Shown here piece after piece: positions 56,442 to 64,000 of a stretch of DNA of 64,000 nucleotides; the first letter of the stretch is position 1, and each line of letters opens with the position of its first letter. Made by a program: the position numbers and the translations under genes. A model generated the notes under the pieces. It saw only the letters and a list, made by a program, of their open reading frames with translations. It made no database searches and was not told the DNA's origin. Source of the DNA: Pseudomonas sp. S31 (GTDB taxonomy: Bacteria > Pseudomonadota > Gammaproteobacteria > Pseudomonadales > Pseudomonadaceae); contig NZ_JACVVE010000009.1 in assembly GCF_016648105.1 (NCBI RefSeq), positions 95,834 to 159,833 on the forward strand. Reading direction: 5' to 3'.

Positions 56442-57881
56442 ATGAGCCAGATGTTATCCACCGTCAGCGAGCAGCTCCTGGCCCCCGGCGGGCTGACCCT
56501 GGACAGCCTGCAGGCAGTGCTGGGCGAGCTGGCCGGGCCGGGTATCGATGCTGCCGACCTGTATTTCCAGGGCCAGATATCCGAGACCTGGGCGCTGGAG
56601 GACGGCATCGTCAAGGAAGGCAGTTTCAACCTCGACCAGGGCGTGGGCGTTCGCGCCCAGTCCGGTGAGAAGACCGGCTTCGCCTACAGCAATGCCATCA
56701 ACCTGGAAGCACTGACGTCCGCTGCCCGTGCCGCCCGGTCGATTTCCCGCGCTGGGCAGAATGGGCAGGTCCAGGCGTTCCGTAGCCAGGACGTGCCGGC
56801 GCTGTACGCAGCGGACAACCCGCTGGATGTGCTCAGCCGTGCCGAAAAGGTCGAGCTGCTCAAGCGGGTCGATGCCGCCACCCGGGCCCTGGACCCACGT
56901 ATCCAGCAGGTCAGCGTGAGCATGGCCGGGGTCTGGGAGCGGATTCTCATCGCCGCCGCCGATGGCAGCCTGGCCGCCGACGTGCGACCACTGGTGCGTT
57001 TCAACGTCAGCGTCATCGTCGAGCAGAATGGTCGGCGCGAGCGTGGCGGGCAGGGCGGTGGCGGGCGCACCGACTACCGCTTCTTCACCGAGGAGCGGGT
57101 CATGGGCTATGCCCGCGAGGCCCTGCGCCAGGCGCTGGTGAACCTCGAGGCGATTCCTGCGCCGGCGGGTACGTTGCCAGTAGTGCTGGGCTCCGGTTGG
57201 TCCGGCGTGCTGTTGCACGAAGCGGTCGGGCATGGCCTGGAGGGTGACTTCAACCGCAAGGGCAGCTCGGCGTTCAGTGGCCGGATCGGCGAGAAAGTCG
57301 CCTCGAGCCTCTGCACCATCGTCGACGACGGTACGCTCGAAGGTCGCCGCGGCTCGCTCAGTGTCGATGATGAAGGTACCCCGACCGAGTGCACCACACT
57401 GATCGAGAACGGCATCCTCAAGGGCTATATGCAGGACAAGCTCAATGCCCGGCTGATGGGCATGGCCGTAACCGGCAACGGTCGCCGCGAATCCTATGCG
57501 CACCTGCCGATGCCGCGCATGACCAATACCTATATGCGTGCCGGCGAAAGCGATCCGCAGGAAATCATCGCCTCGGTGAAGAAGGGTATCTACTGCGCCA
57601 ACCTCGGCGGCGGCCAGGTGGACATCACCAGCGGCAAGTTCGTGTTCTCCACCAGCGAGGCGTACCTGATCGAGGATGGCAAGATCACCGCGCCGGTCAA
57701 GGGTGCGACCCTGATCGGCAACGGCCCTGAGGCCATGAGCCGGGTATCGATGGTCGGCAACGATTTGGCCCTGGACAGCGGCGTGGGGACCTGTGGCAAG
57801 GATGGGCAGTCGGTGCCGGTGGGGGTCGGGCAGCCGACGCTGAAGCTGGATGCGATTACCGTGGGCGGCACGGGTGCCTGA
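56442..57881 (+). CDS. tldD: Metalloprotease TldD
   Basis: A 479-residue subunit of the TldD/TldE (PmbA) heterodimeric protease, which degrades unfolded peptides and matures some RiPPs. The zinc motif [11 protein letters not shown] supplies HExxxH, and the downstream Cys lies near [20 protein letters not shown] 56442 has GGAG 5 bp upstream; this gives [13 protein letters not shown]. Its partner pmbA is 700 bp downstream, with darP on the opposite strand in between. Confidence 0.94.
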   Translation: MSQMLSTVSEQLLAPGGLTLDSLQAVLGELAGPGIDAADLYFQGQISETWALEDGIVKEGSFNLDQGVGVRAQSGEKTGFAYSNAINLEALTSAARAARSISRAGQNGQVQAFRSQDVPALYAADNPLDVLSRAEKVELLKRVDAATRALDPRIQQVSVSMAGVWERILIAAADGSLAADVRPLVRFNVSVIVEQNGRRERGGQGGGGRTDYRFFTEERVMGYAREALRQALVNLEAIPAPAGTLPVVLGSGWSGVLLHEAVGHGLEGDFNRKGSSAFSGRIGEKVASSLCTIVDDGTLEGRRGSLSVDDEGTPTECTTLIENGILKGYMQDKLNARLMGMAVTGNGRRESYAHLPMPRMTNTYMRAGESDPQEIIASVKKGIYCANLGGGQVDITSGKFVFSTSEAYLIEDGKITAPVKGATLIGNGPEAMSRVSMVGNDLALDSGVGTCGKDGQSVPVGVGQPTLKLDAITVGGTGA

Positions 57882-57908
57882 TTGCCGTGGGGACCGCTAT
57901 GCGGTCCA

Positions 57909-57936
57909 TTCGCGGCGCAAGGCCGCTCCTACAGGG
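57909..57936. repeat. Solo REP (GGCGCAAGGCC core)
   Basis: A single unpaired REP-like unit, ATTCGCGGCGCAAGGCCGCT, between the convergent tldD and darP genes. It has a third type of palindrome centre in this window. Confidence 0.75.
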
Positions 57937-57964
57937 AGCGGGCCATGCGTCGATGCCCACGGTT

Positions 57965-58486
57965 TCAGCGCAGGCCGCGCTGCATTTCGTCGAGTTCGCG
58001 GATGTACTTGAACACCTTGCGCGCGGCGGCAGGCGGCTTGTTCCGCGCCTTTTCGTGCTGGGCATGGCGAATCAGCGAGCGCAACTGCTGGCGGTCGGTG
58101 TCGGGGAACTCGTTGACGAAGCGCTCGAGGTCTTCGTCATTGCCGTCGATCAGCCGGTCGCGCCAACGCTCGAGGCCGTGGAAGCGCTCGTTGTACTGGC
58201 GGGTGGAGCTGTCGATCTGTTCCAGTACGGCGTGGATGGCATCCAGGTCCTGGACACGCATCAGCTTGCCGACGAACGACATGTGGCGTTTGCGTGCGCC
58301 GTGGGCCGTGTGCTTGGCGGCCTCGTCCAAGGCCTTGCGCAGCTCGTCGGTCAGCGGCAGGCGCGCCAGGGTGTCGGCCTTGAGCGTGGTGAGGCGCTCG
58401 CCGAGTTCGACCAGCGCATGCAGCTCGCGCTTGATCTGGGTTTTGCTTTTTTCGCCGTCGAAGGCGTCGTCGTATGAATCAACCAT
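57965..58486 (-). CDS. darP: Ribosome assembly factor DarP (YjgA, DUF615)
   Basis: A 173-residue basic, helical protein of the DUF615 family. It opens [20 protein letters not shown] and contains [18 protein letters not shown] and the C-terminal [21 protein letters not shown]. coli DarP binds late 50S precursors. It is the only minus-strand gene in this block, between tldD and pmbA. Confidence 0.93.
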   Translation of the reverse strand: MVDSYDDAFDGEKSKTQIKRELHALVELGERLTTLKADTLARLPLTDELRKALDEAAKHTAHGARKRHMSFVGKLMRVQDLDAIHAVLEQIDSSTRQYNERFHGLERWRDRLIDGNDEDLERFVNEFPDTDRQQLRSLIRHAQHEKARNKPPAAARKVFKYIRELDEMQRGLR

Positions 58487-58594
58487 GGTGGCAGTCCGCT
58501 AAAGATCGGCGCCATGATAACCAGTCGGGGGCCGCTTGTCCGGCCCGGTCGTAGAATGACCGTATCCGAACGCAGAATTTGAGTGGAGAAAACC

Positions 58595-59941
58595 ATGAGT
58601 GCAGTCCAGAGCGTAGGCCCGAAGGACCTGCCAGCGTTGCAGGAACAGGTCGAGGCGATCGTCGCCGAGGCTCGTCGCCAGGGCGCCAGCGCCTGTGAAG
58701 TGGCGGTGTCGCTGGAGCAGGGCCTGTCCACCAGCGTGCGCCAGCGTGAGGTCGAGACGGTCGAGTTCAATCGCGACCAGGGCTTTGGCATCACCTTGTA
58801 CATCGGCCAGCGTAAAGGGTCGGCCAGCACCTCGGCCAGTGGCGCGGAGGCGATCCGCGAAACCGTCGCGGCGGCCCTGGCCATCGCCAAGCACACCTCC
58901 GAGGATGAATGTGCGGGCCTGGCCGATGCGGCGCTGATGGCCCGCGAGATTCCCGATCTCGATCTTTACCATGACTGGGCCCTGGAGCCGGAGAAGGCCA
59001 TCGAGATGGCCCTGACCTGCGAAGCGGCCGCGTTCGATGCCGATCCACGCATCCTAAACGCCGATGGCACCACGCTCAACACGCACCAGGGCTGTCGGGT
59101 GTATGGCAACAGCCATGGCTTCATCGGCGGTTATGCCTCGACCCGGCACAGCCTGAGCTGCGTGATGATCGCCGAAGGCGAGGGGCAGATGCAGCGTGAC
59201 TACTGGTATGACGTCAACCGCCAGGGCAACCTGTTGGCCGACCCGCGCAGCATTGGCCAGCGCGCTGCCCAGCGTGCCGCTAGCCGTCTGGGCGCACGTC
59301 CGGTGCCGACCTGCGAGGTGCCGGTGCTGTTCTCTGCTGAGCTGGCCGGTGGGTTGTTCGGCAGTTTCCTGTCGGCGATTTCGGGGGGCAACCTGTATCG
59401 CAAGTCGTCCTTCCTCGAGGGGGCGATCGGCCAACGCCTGTTCCCGTCCTGGTTGTCGCTCGACGAGCGTCCGCATATCCCGCAGGCCCTGGGCAGCGCC
59501 GCATTCGACGGCGACGGCCTGGCCACCTATGCCAAACCGTTCGTCGACAAGGGCGAGCTGGTGTCGTACCTGCTTGGCACTTATTCCGGGCGCAAGCTGG
59601 GCCTGCCCAGCACGGCCAACTCCGGTGGGGTGCACAACCTGTATGTCAGCCATGGGGTCGAGGACCAGGCCGCGCTGATCCGCCGCATGGGCCGTGGTTT
59701 GCTGGTGACCGAGTTGATGGGGCACGGCCTGAACATGGTTACCGGTGATTACTCCCGCGGCGCGGCGGGCTTCTGGGTCGAGAACGGCGAGATCCAGCAT
59801 GCGGTGCAGGAAGTGACTATCGCCGGCAACATGAAGGACATGTTCCAGCAGATCGTGGCGATTGGCAGCGATCTTGAGACGCGCAGCAATATCCATACGG
59901 GGTCGGTGTTGATCGAGCGGATGACTGTCGCGGGGAGCTGA
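58595..59941 (+). CDS. pmbA: Metalloprotease PmbA (TldE)
   Basis: A 448-residue partner of TldD. It lacks the HExxxH motif but keeps the shared fold, with NRDQGFGITLYIGQRKGSAS near the start and the C-terminal GLLVTELMGHGLNMVTGDYS. ATG 58595 has GGAG 6 bp upstream, giving MSAVQSVGPKDL. A REP pair and a terminator follow. Confidence 0.94.
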   Translation: MSAVQSVGPKDLPALQEQVEAIVAEARRQGASACEVAVSLEQGLSTSVRQREVETVEFNRDQGFGITLYIGQRKGSASTSASGAEAIRETVAAALAIAKHTSEDECAGLADAALMAREIPDLDLYHDWALEPEKAIEMALTCEAAAFDADPRILNADGTTLNTHQGCRVYGNSHGFIGGYASTRHSLSCVMIAEGEGQMQRDYWYDVNRQGNLLADPRSIGQRAAQRAASRLGARPVPTCEVPVLFSAELAGGLFGSFLSAISGGNLYRKSSFLEGAIGQRLFPSWLSLDERPHIPQALGSAAFDGDGLATYAKPFVDKGELVSYLLGTYSGRKLGLPSTANSGGVHNLYVSHGVEDQAALIRRMGRGLLVTELMGHGLNMVTGDYSRGAAGFWVENGEIQHAVQEVTIAGNMKDMFQQIVAIGSDLETRSNIHTGSVLIERMTVAGS

Positions 59942-59948
59942 TGCAGCG

Positions 59949-60040
59949 CCTGTGCCGGCCTCTTCGCGGGTAAACCCGCTCCTACACGGGACGAAGATGC
60001 CCTGTAGGAGCGGGTTTACCCGCGAAGAGGCCGGCACAGG
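59949..60040. repeat. Paired REP palindrome
   Basis: CCTGTGCCGGCCTCTTCGCG and its complement, nearly perfect over about 40 bp per arm, lie immediately downstream of pmbA. Confidence 0.9.
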
Positions 60041-60056
60041 AAAAATCGATACCCAG

Positions 60057-60085
60057 AAAAACCCGGCCCTCGCGCCGGGTTTTTT
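60057..60085 (+). terminator. Rho-independent terminator after pmbA
   Basis: AAAACCCGGC-CCTC-GCGCCGGGTTTTTT: a GC-rich stem with a six-T run. It isolates the fagA operon from upstream transcription. Confidence 0.88.
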
Positions 60086-60103
60086 ACTTTAGTCGCCCAC
60101 CTC

Positions 60104-60132
60104 TTGAAGTGATTCTAGTTATCAATTAATAA
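60104..60132 (+). promoter_or_regulatory. Sigma-70 promoter of the fagA-fumC-sodA operon
   Basis: TTGAAG (60104-60109) and TAATAA (60127-60132) are separated by 17 bp, the optimal spacing. The -10 element overlaps the Fur box that starts at 60128, so Fur-Fe(II) would block polymerase. Confidence 0.7.
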
Positions 60133-60146
60133 TGAATATCATTATC
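60128..60146. promoter_or_regulatory. Fur box (iron box) of the fagA operon
   Basis: AATAATGAATATCATTATC matches the 19-bp Fur consensus at 16 positions, mismatching only at 1, 9 and 10. The equivalent P. aeruginosa operon is known to be Fur-repressed. Confidence 0.88.
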
Positions 60147-60168
60147 CAGTCACCCGGCGATGATGTTC

Positions 60169-60561
60169 ATGAAAACCGTCCTCCACGAGCTGCCCTACCT
60201 GGAAAACTGGCGCTGGCTCAGCCGGCGCATCCGTTGCGCCCTCGAGCCCGACGAGCCGCGCCTGATCGAGCACTACCTGGCCGAAGGCCGCTATCTGGTG
60301 TGCTGCACCGAAACGTCGCCATGGACGGTGGCGCTGACCTCCTTCCGCCTGCTGCTGGATACCGCCTGCGACCGCATGCTGCCCTGGCATTGGCGCTGCC
60401 TGTGTCTTGACCAGGCCTGGCGCCCGCTGCTGCAACTGCGCAACCTCGACCGCCAGGAGCAGAACCAGCGCTGGCAGCCCTACGCCTTGCAACTGGCGAA
60501 CTGTGTGCTGCTGCCTTCGATTTCCCCCGATGACCTGATGCAAGGATTTGAAGATGAGTGA
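60169..60561 (+). CDS. fagA: Fur-associated protein FagA
   Basis: A 130-residue protein of unknown biochemical function, first gene of the iron-starvation operon fagA-fumC-orfX-sodA. It starts MKTVLHELPYLENWRWLSRR and contains EPRLIEHYLAEGRYLVCCTE and LPWHWRCLCLDQAWRPLLQL. It is rich in Trp and Cys, with no signal peptide. Three in-frame ATGs (60160, 60163, 60169) compete; 60169 gives the most family-like N-terminus. The 3' end overlaps fumC by 8 bp. Confidence 0.87.
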   Translation: MKTVLHELPYLENWRWLSRRIRCALEPDEPRLIEHYLAEGRYLVCCTETSPWTVALTSFRLLLDTACDRMLPWHWRCLCLDQAWRPLLQLRNLDRQEQNQRWQPYALQLANCVLLPSISPDDLMQGFEDE

Positions 60562-61930
60562 TACCCGAATCGAGCGTGACAGCATGGGCGAGCTGCAGGT
60601 GCCAGCCCAGGCCCTGTACGGTGCCCAGACCCAGCGCGCGGTCGACAACTTCCCGATCAGCGGCCAGCGCATGCCGGCCCAGTTCATCCGTGCCCTGCTG
60701 CTGGCCAAGGCAGCAGCGGCCAAGGCCAACATCGAGCTGGAGCAGCTGTCCGCCGCCCAGGGCCAGGCCATCGTCAGCGCCGTGGAGCAGTTGCTGGCAA
60801 GCGACTTCATTCAGCATTTCCCGGTGGATGTGTTCCAGACCGGGTCCGGCACCAGCTCGAACATGAATGCCAACGAGGTGATCGCCACCCTGGCCACGCG
60901 CGTGCTGGGTGAACCGGTCAACGCCAACGACCACGTCAACTGCGGCCAGAGCAGCAACGACATCATTCCCACCACCATCCACACCAGCGCCGCGCTGGCG
61001 CTGCACGAGCAACTGCTGCCGGCCCTCGGCCACCTGGTGCAGGTGATCGAGGCGAAGTCCGCGCAGGTGCATCAGTACGTGAAGACCGGTCGCACCCACC
61101 TGATGGACGCCATGCCCGTGCGCATGAGCCAGGTTCTCGACGGCTGGGCCGCGCAGGTCAACGCCGCCAAGGCGCACATCGAGGCGACCTTGCCCAGCGT
61201 GCAGGCCCTGGCCCAGGGTGGCACCGCAGTGGGCACCGGGATCAATGCCCACCCGCAGTTCGCCGCCGGCTTCGCCCGCCAGCTCAGCGCCCTGACTAAA
61301 ATCGAGTTCACCCCGGGGCAGAACCTGTTCGCCCTGATCGGCTCCCAGGACACCGCCGTGGCGCTGTCGGGCCAGCTCAAGACCACTGCCGTGGCACTGA
61401 TGAAGATCGCCAACGACCTGCGCTGGATGAACTCCGGCCCGCTGGCCGGGCTCGGCGAGATCGAGCTGCAAGGCCTGCAGCCCGGTTCGTCGATCATGCC
61501 GGGCAAGGTCAACCCGGTCATTCCCGAAGCCACCGCCATGGTCGCAGCCCAGGTGATCGGCAACGACGCCACCATCGCCGTCGCCGGCCAGTCGGGCAAC
61601 TTCGAGCTGAACGTGATGTTGCCAGTGATCGCGCGCAACCTGCTCGAAAGCATCGAACTGATGGCCAATGCCAGCCGCCTGCTGGCCGACAAGGCCATCG
61701 CCAGCTTCAAGGTCAACGAAGGCAAGCTCAAGGAGGCCTTGGCGCGCAACCCGATCCTGGTCACCGCGCTGAACCCGATCATCGGCTACCTCAAGGCGGC
61801 GGAAATTGCCAAGACCGCCTACAAGCAAGGTCGTCCGATCATCGACGTGGCACTGGAGCACACCGACCTGTCGCGTGACCAGCTCGAAGCGCTGCTGGAT
61901 CCGGAAAAACTCACCGCCGGCGGTATCTGA
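60554..61930 (+). CDS. fumC: Class II (iron-independent) fumarate hydratase
   Basis: A 458-residue fumarase. The superfamily signature GSSIMPGKVNP is present, with the catalytic region GQSSNDIIPTTIHTS and KTGRTHLMDAMPV. It converts fumarate to malate without a 4Fe-4S cluster, so it can replace iron-dependent fumarase when iron is low or superoxide high. ATG 60554 has AAGGA 7 bp upstream, inside fagA. Confidence 0.96.
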   Translation: MSDTRIERDSMGELQVPAQALYGAQTQRAVDNFPISGQRMPAQFIRALLLAKAAAAKANIELEQLSAAQGQAIVSAVEQLLASDFIQHFPVDVFQTGSGTSSNMNANEVIATLATRVLGEPVNANDHVNCGQSSNDIIPTTIHTSAALALHEQLLPALGHLVQVIEAKSAQVHQYVKTGRTHLMDAMPVRMSQVLDGWAAQVNAAKAHIEATLPSVQALAQGGTAVGTGINAHPQFAAGFARQLSALTKIEFTPGQNLFALIGSQDTAVALSGQLKTTAVALMKIANDLRWMNSGPLAGLGEIELQGLQPGSSIMPGKVNPVIPEATAMVAAQVIGNDATIAVAGQSGNFELNVMLPVIARNLLESIELMANASRLLADKAIASFKVNEGKLKEALARNPILVTALNPIIGYLKAAEIAKTAYKQGRPIIDVALEHTDLSRDQLEALLDPEKLTAGGI

Positions 61931-61959
61931 CGCGCTGTCCGCGTCGAGGAGAAAACGTC

Positions 61960-62415
61960 ATGCAGCATTGGAAACGCACCACCGAAACCGCCAATCGCCT
62001 GTTCGAACAGGGGGAGTGGGTGGACGCCCGCGAGCACTACCTGCAAGCCCTGGCCCTGGCCCAGGTGCTGTTCGAGCGCTGGCATGACGTCGATGAGGCG
62101 GTGGCGGCATTCGTCATCGCCCATCACAACCTGGCGGACCTGCACCTGCGGCTCAACCAGCCGCACGAGAGCGCCGATTACCTCTGCGCCGCCCACCAGC
62201 GCCTGCTCCAGGCCAGCGGCGACGCACGCCTGCCCCAGGCGCTGAGGGATGCAGCGCTGCGGCACAGCAGCCGCACCTACACCGAGCTACTGGGCTTCAT
62301 TGGCGAATATGGCCAGTACCCGCGTACCGAGCGGCTGCTCGGTCGTCATTCGCCCGAGCCCGCCGAGCTGGCTGTCCAGCCCGATGCCATCCAACCTGCC
62401 TATGGAATGCACTGA
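61960..62415 (+). CDS. Conserved hypothetical protein of the fumC-sodA operon (orfX)
   Basis: A 151-residue soluble helical protein. The N-terminal half ([40 protein letters not shown]) looks TPR-like, with alternating small and aromatic positions. The later part is [20 protein letters not shown] and a Pro-rich end. It is the conserved third gene of the operon in Pseudomonas; no function is assigned. It ends 1 bp before sodA. An adaptor or metal-insertion helper for SodA is speculation from its position. Confidence 0.85.
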   Translation: MQHWKRTTETANRLFEQGEWVDAREHYLQALALAQVLFERWHDVDEAVAAFVIAHHNLADLHLRLNQPHESADYLCAAHQRLLQASGDARLPQALRDAALRHSSRTYTELLGFIGEYGQYPRTERLLGRHSPEPAELAVQPDAIQPAYGMH

Positions 62416-62416
62416 C

Positions 62417-63028
62417 ATGCCTCATACCTTGCCTGCACTGCCCTACGCCTACGATGCCCTGGAACCGCACATCGATGCGCAGACCATGGAAATCCACCAC
62501 ACCAAGCACCACCAGACCTATATCAACAACCTCAATGCCGCCATCGAGGGTACCGAGTGGGCCGAATGGCCGGTCGAGAAGCTGGTCGGTGCGGTCAAGC
62601 AACTGCCTGAGAAGCTCCAGCCTGCCGTGGTCAACCAAGGTGGGGGCCACGCCAACCACACCCTGTTCTGGACGGTCATGTCGCCCCAGGGTGGCGGCCA
62701 GCCGCAAGGTCAGGTGGCCAAGGCCATCGAGGCCGAACTTGGCGGCTTCGATGCCTTCAAGGATGCGTTCACCAAGGCCGCGCTTTCGCGCTTCGGCAGT
62801 GGCTGGGCATGGCTGAGCGTCACCCCGCAGAAGCGACTGGTCGTCGAAAGCAGCGGCAACCAGGACAGCCCACTGATGCATGGCAACACGCCGGTGCTGG
62901 GCCTGGACGTGTGGGAGCACGCCTACTACCTGAAGTATCAGAACCGTCGTCCGGAGTACATCGGTGCGTTCTACAACGTCATCGACTGGTCCGAGGTGGA
63001 GCGTCGTTACCTCGAAGCCCTGAAGTGA
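62417..63028 (+). CDS. sodA: Manganese superoxide dismutase
   Basis: A 203-residue SOD. Metal ligands are in [11 protein letters not shown] and [11 protein letters not shown], and in the C-terminal signature [15 protein letters not shown]. The GGGH (not AAQH) motif and GNQDSPLM Gln point to manganese rather than iron. It detoxifies superoxide in the cytosol when iron is limiting. It is translated from ATG 62417, one base after the orfX stop, and so is probably coupled. Confidence 0.95.
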   Translation: MPHTLPALPYAYDALEPHIDAQTMEIHHTKHHQTYINNLNAAIEGTEWAEWPVEKLVGAVKQLPEKLQPAVVNQGGGHANHTLFWTVMSPQGGGQPQGQVAKAIEAELGGFDAFKDAFTKAALSRFGSGWAWLSVTPQKRLVVESSGNQDSPLMHGNTPVLGLDVWEHAYYLKYQNRRPEYIGAFYNVIDWSEVERRYLEALK

Positions 63029-63038
63029 GTCGACCGGT

Positions 63039-63932
63039 ATGCGCTCCGATGTGATGTCTGTCAGCAGTGTGCGCCTGTTTCGCCTGGCGGTGGGTACGCT
63101 GCTGTTGCTGGTGGGCACCGCGTTGTTGATTGCCCGTGGCATCGACTGGCTGGGCCTGGAACCACGGATGCTGCGGGCCCTGGAAGGCGGTGCGCTATGC
63201 GCGCTGGGCACGGCGCTTGGCGCGGTGCCGGTGCTGGTGATTCGCAACATGCCTGTGGCGCTTGCCGACACTCTGCTGGGCTTTGGTGCCGGTGTGATGC
63301 TGGCGGCAACGGCGTTTTCGCTGGTTATCCCGGGGTTGAGCGCGGCGCAGGCCATCGGCTTCAGCTCCTGGGGCGCCGCTGGCCTGATCAGCGCAGGGCT
63401 GATGTTGGGAGCGCTTTGCCTGTTCCTGGTCGACCTGAAGGTGTCCGGCGCCTCGCCTGAGGCCCTGGTCGGCAGCGAAAACCAGCCGGTCATCGCGGCG
63501 CGCATCTGGCTGTTCGTGATCGCCATCATCGCCCACAACATCCCCGAGGGCATGGCCATCGGTGTATCGGCAGGCGGCGGCATGGCCGATGCCGACAGCC
63601 TGGCCATGGGAATCGCCTTGCAGGACGTACCTGAGGGGTTGGTGATTGCGCTGGTCCTGGCTGGGGCAGGTATGCCCCGGTTCAAGGCATTCCTGATCGG
63701 CGCAGCCTCTGGCCTGGTGGAGCCGCTGGCAGCGGTGATCTGCGCGTGGCTGGTGAACGTCGCCGAACTGCTGTTGCCGCTTGGCCTGGCCTGCGCGGCG
63801 GGGGCCATGTTGCTGGTGGTGACCCAGGAGATCATTCCCGAGTCGCGCAGTAACGGCAATCACCGCCTGGCGAGTCTCGGGTTGTGCATCGGTTTCTGCC
63901 TGATGATGGCGATGGATACCGCCATGTCCTGA
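63039..63932 (+). CDS. ZIP-family divalent metal transporter
   Basis: A 297-residue membrane protein with about eight helices. The metal-site motifs of ZIP helices IV and V are visible: HNIPEGMAIGVSAGG and QDVPEGLVIALVLAG. It probably imports zinc, manganese or iron; placement 10 bp after Mn-SOD in a Fur-regulated operon favours manganese or a broad metal role. ATG 63039 is used; ATG 63054 is possible. The cytoplasmic loop lacks a long His-rich stretch. Confidence 0.88.
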   Translation: MRSDVMSVSSVRLFRLAVGTLLLLVGTALLIARGIDWLGLEPRMLRALEGGALCALGTALGAVPVLVIRNMPVALADTLLGFGAGVMLAATAFSLVIPGLSAAQAIGFSSWGAAGLISAGLMLGALCLFLVDLKVSGASPEALVGSENQPVIAARIWLFVIAIIAHNIPEGMAIGVSAGGGMADADSLAMGIALQDVPEGLVIALVLAGAGMPRFKAFLIGAASGLVEPLAAVICAWLVNVAELLLPLGLACAAGAMLLVVTQEIIPESRSNGNHRLASLGLCIGFCLMMAMDTAMS

Positions 63933-63944
63933 GTCGACTGGGTC

Positions 63945-64000
63945 GTGGGGGGGCGCGGGCGGGCGCGGCGGGGGGGGGGGGGGGTAGGCCCGCCGCCTGG
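63945..64000. other. Poly-G-rich terminal tail, probable assembly artefact
   Basis: From about 63945 the sequence consists almost only of G and C, with G7 at 63947-63953 and about 15 G in a row at 63970-63984, then TAGGCCCGCCGCCTGG. Such composition is not seen anywhere else in the window and is typical of low-quality read ends. Confidence 0.6.

Overview
The window reads as a chromosomal segment of a Pseudomonas of the P. putida group. The evidence is uniformly high GC, dense GC-rich codon use, the family of P. putida-type REP palindromes (core TTCGCGGGTAAACCCGCTCC) in many intergenic gaps, and gene order that follows known Pseudomonas synteny (piuBAC/speC, dpp/opdP/roxSR, gatCAB/mreBCD/maf/rng/yhdP/tldD/pmbA/fagA-fumC-sodA). 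No rRNA, tRNA, insertion sequence, prophage or CRISPR array was seen.

Layout. 1-2.5 kb: the 3' end of der, then a methionine/glutamine-type aminotransferase overlapping an omega-amidase. 2.6-9.1 kb: an iron-uptake cluster, with a PepSY/flavodoxin reductase (piuB), a TonB receptor (piuA), an Fe(II) dioxygenase (piuC) and a Sel1 protein; the piuA-piuC gap carries Fur-like sites. 9.3-10.5 kb: speC. 11-15 kb: a FecI/FecR/FecA-type surface-signalling operon. 15-18.5 kb: an OpuC/OsmF-like quaternary-amine ABC operon. 18.9-19.6 kb: a toxin-first HigBA-like module in AT-richer DNA. 19.7-21.3 kb: prfC. 21.4-25.2 kb: an orphan polyamine-type binding protein, a cupin, an FAD amine oxidase-like protein and a SnoaL-AraC regulator. 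25.4-27.1 kb: a small accessory patch with a membrane protein, a 24-residue hydrophobic miniprotein missed by normal gene size cut-offs, and an unrecognised PDG-repeat protein.

27.1-36 kb: dipeptide uptake, dppA-dppBCDF with an OprD-family porin and a second binding protein, punctuated by strong intercistronic hairpins. 36.3-39 kb: a SIMPL protein and the redox-responsive RoxS/RoxR pair. 39.3-43.3 kb: an AEC carrier, AroP, a Na/Ca exchanger-like protein and a short RlpA-like lipoprotein. 43.4-46.6 kb: gatCAB. 46.8-60 kb: the cell-shape and envelope block mreBCD-maf-rng-yhdP-nitrilase-tldD, then darP (opposite strand) and pmbA. 60-64 kb: the iron-starvation operon fagA-fumC-orfX-sodA plus a ZIP transporter, behind a near-consensus Fur box. 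The last ~60 bases are a poly-G-rich tail that looks like a contig-end artefact.

The most informative sequence-level observations are: mreC almost certainly starts at an ATT codon (as may the Ca exchanger gene); a tiny membrane protein gene with a near-perfect ribosome-binding site; a palindrome/Fur/TTTACA-repeat control region between piuA and piuC; and a three-half-site GGCAAAAA operator candidate upstream of the second peptide-binding protein. No single locus stands out as a clearly new multi-gene system. The best candidates for undescribed biology are the 25.4-27.1 kb patch and the SnoaL-AraC/orphan binding-protein cluster.
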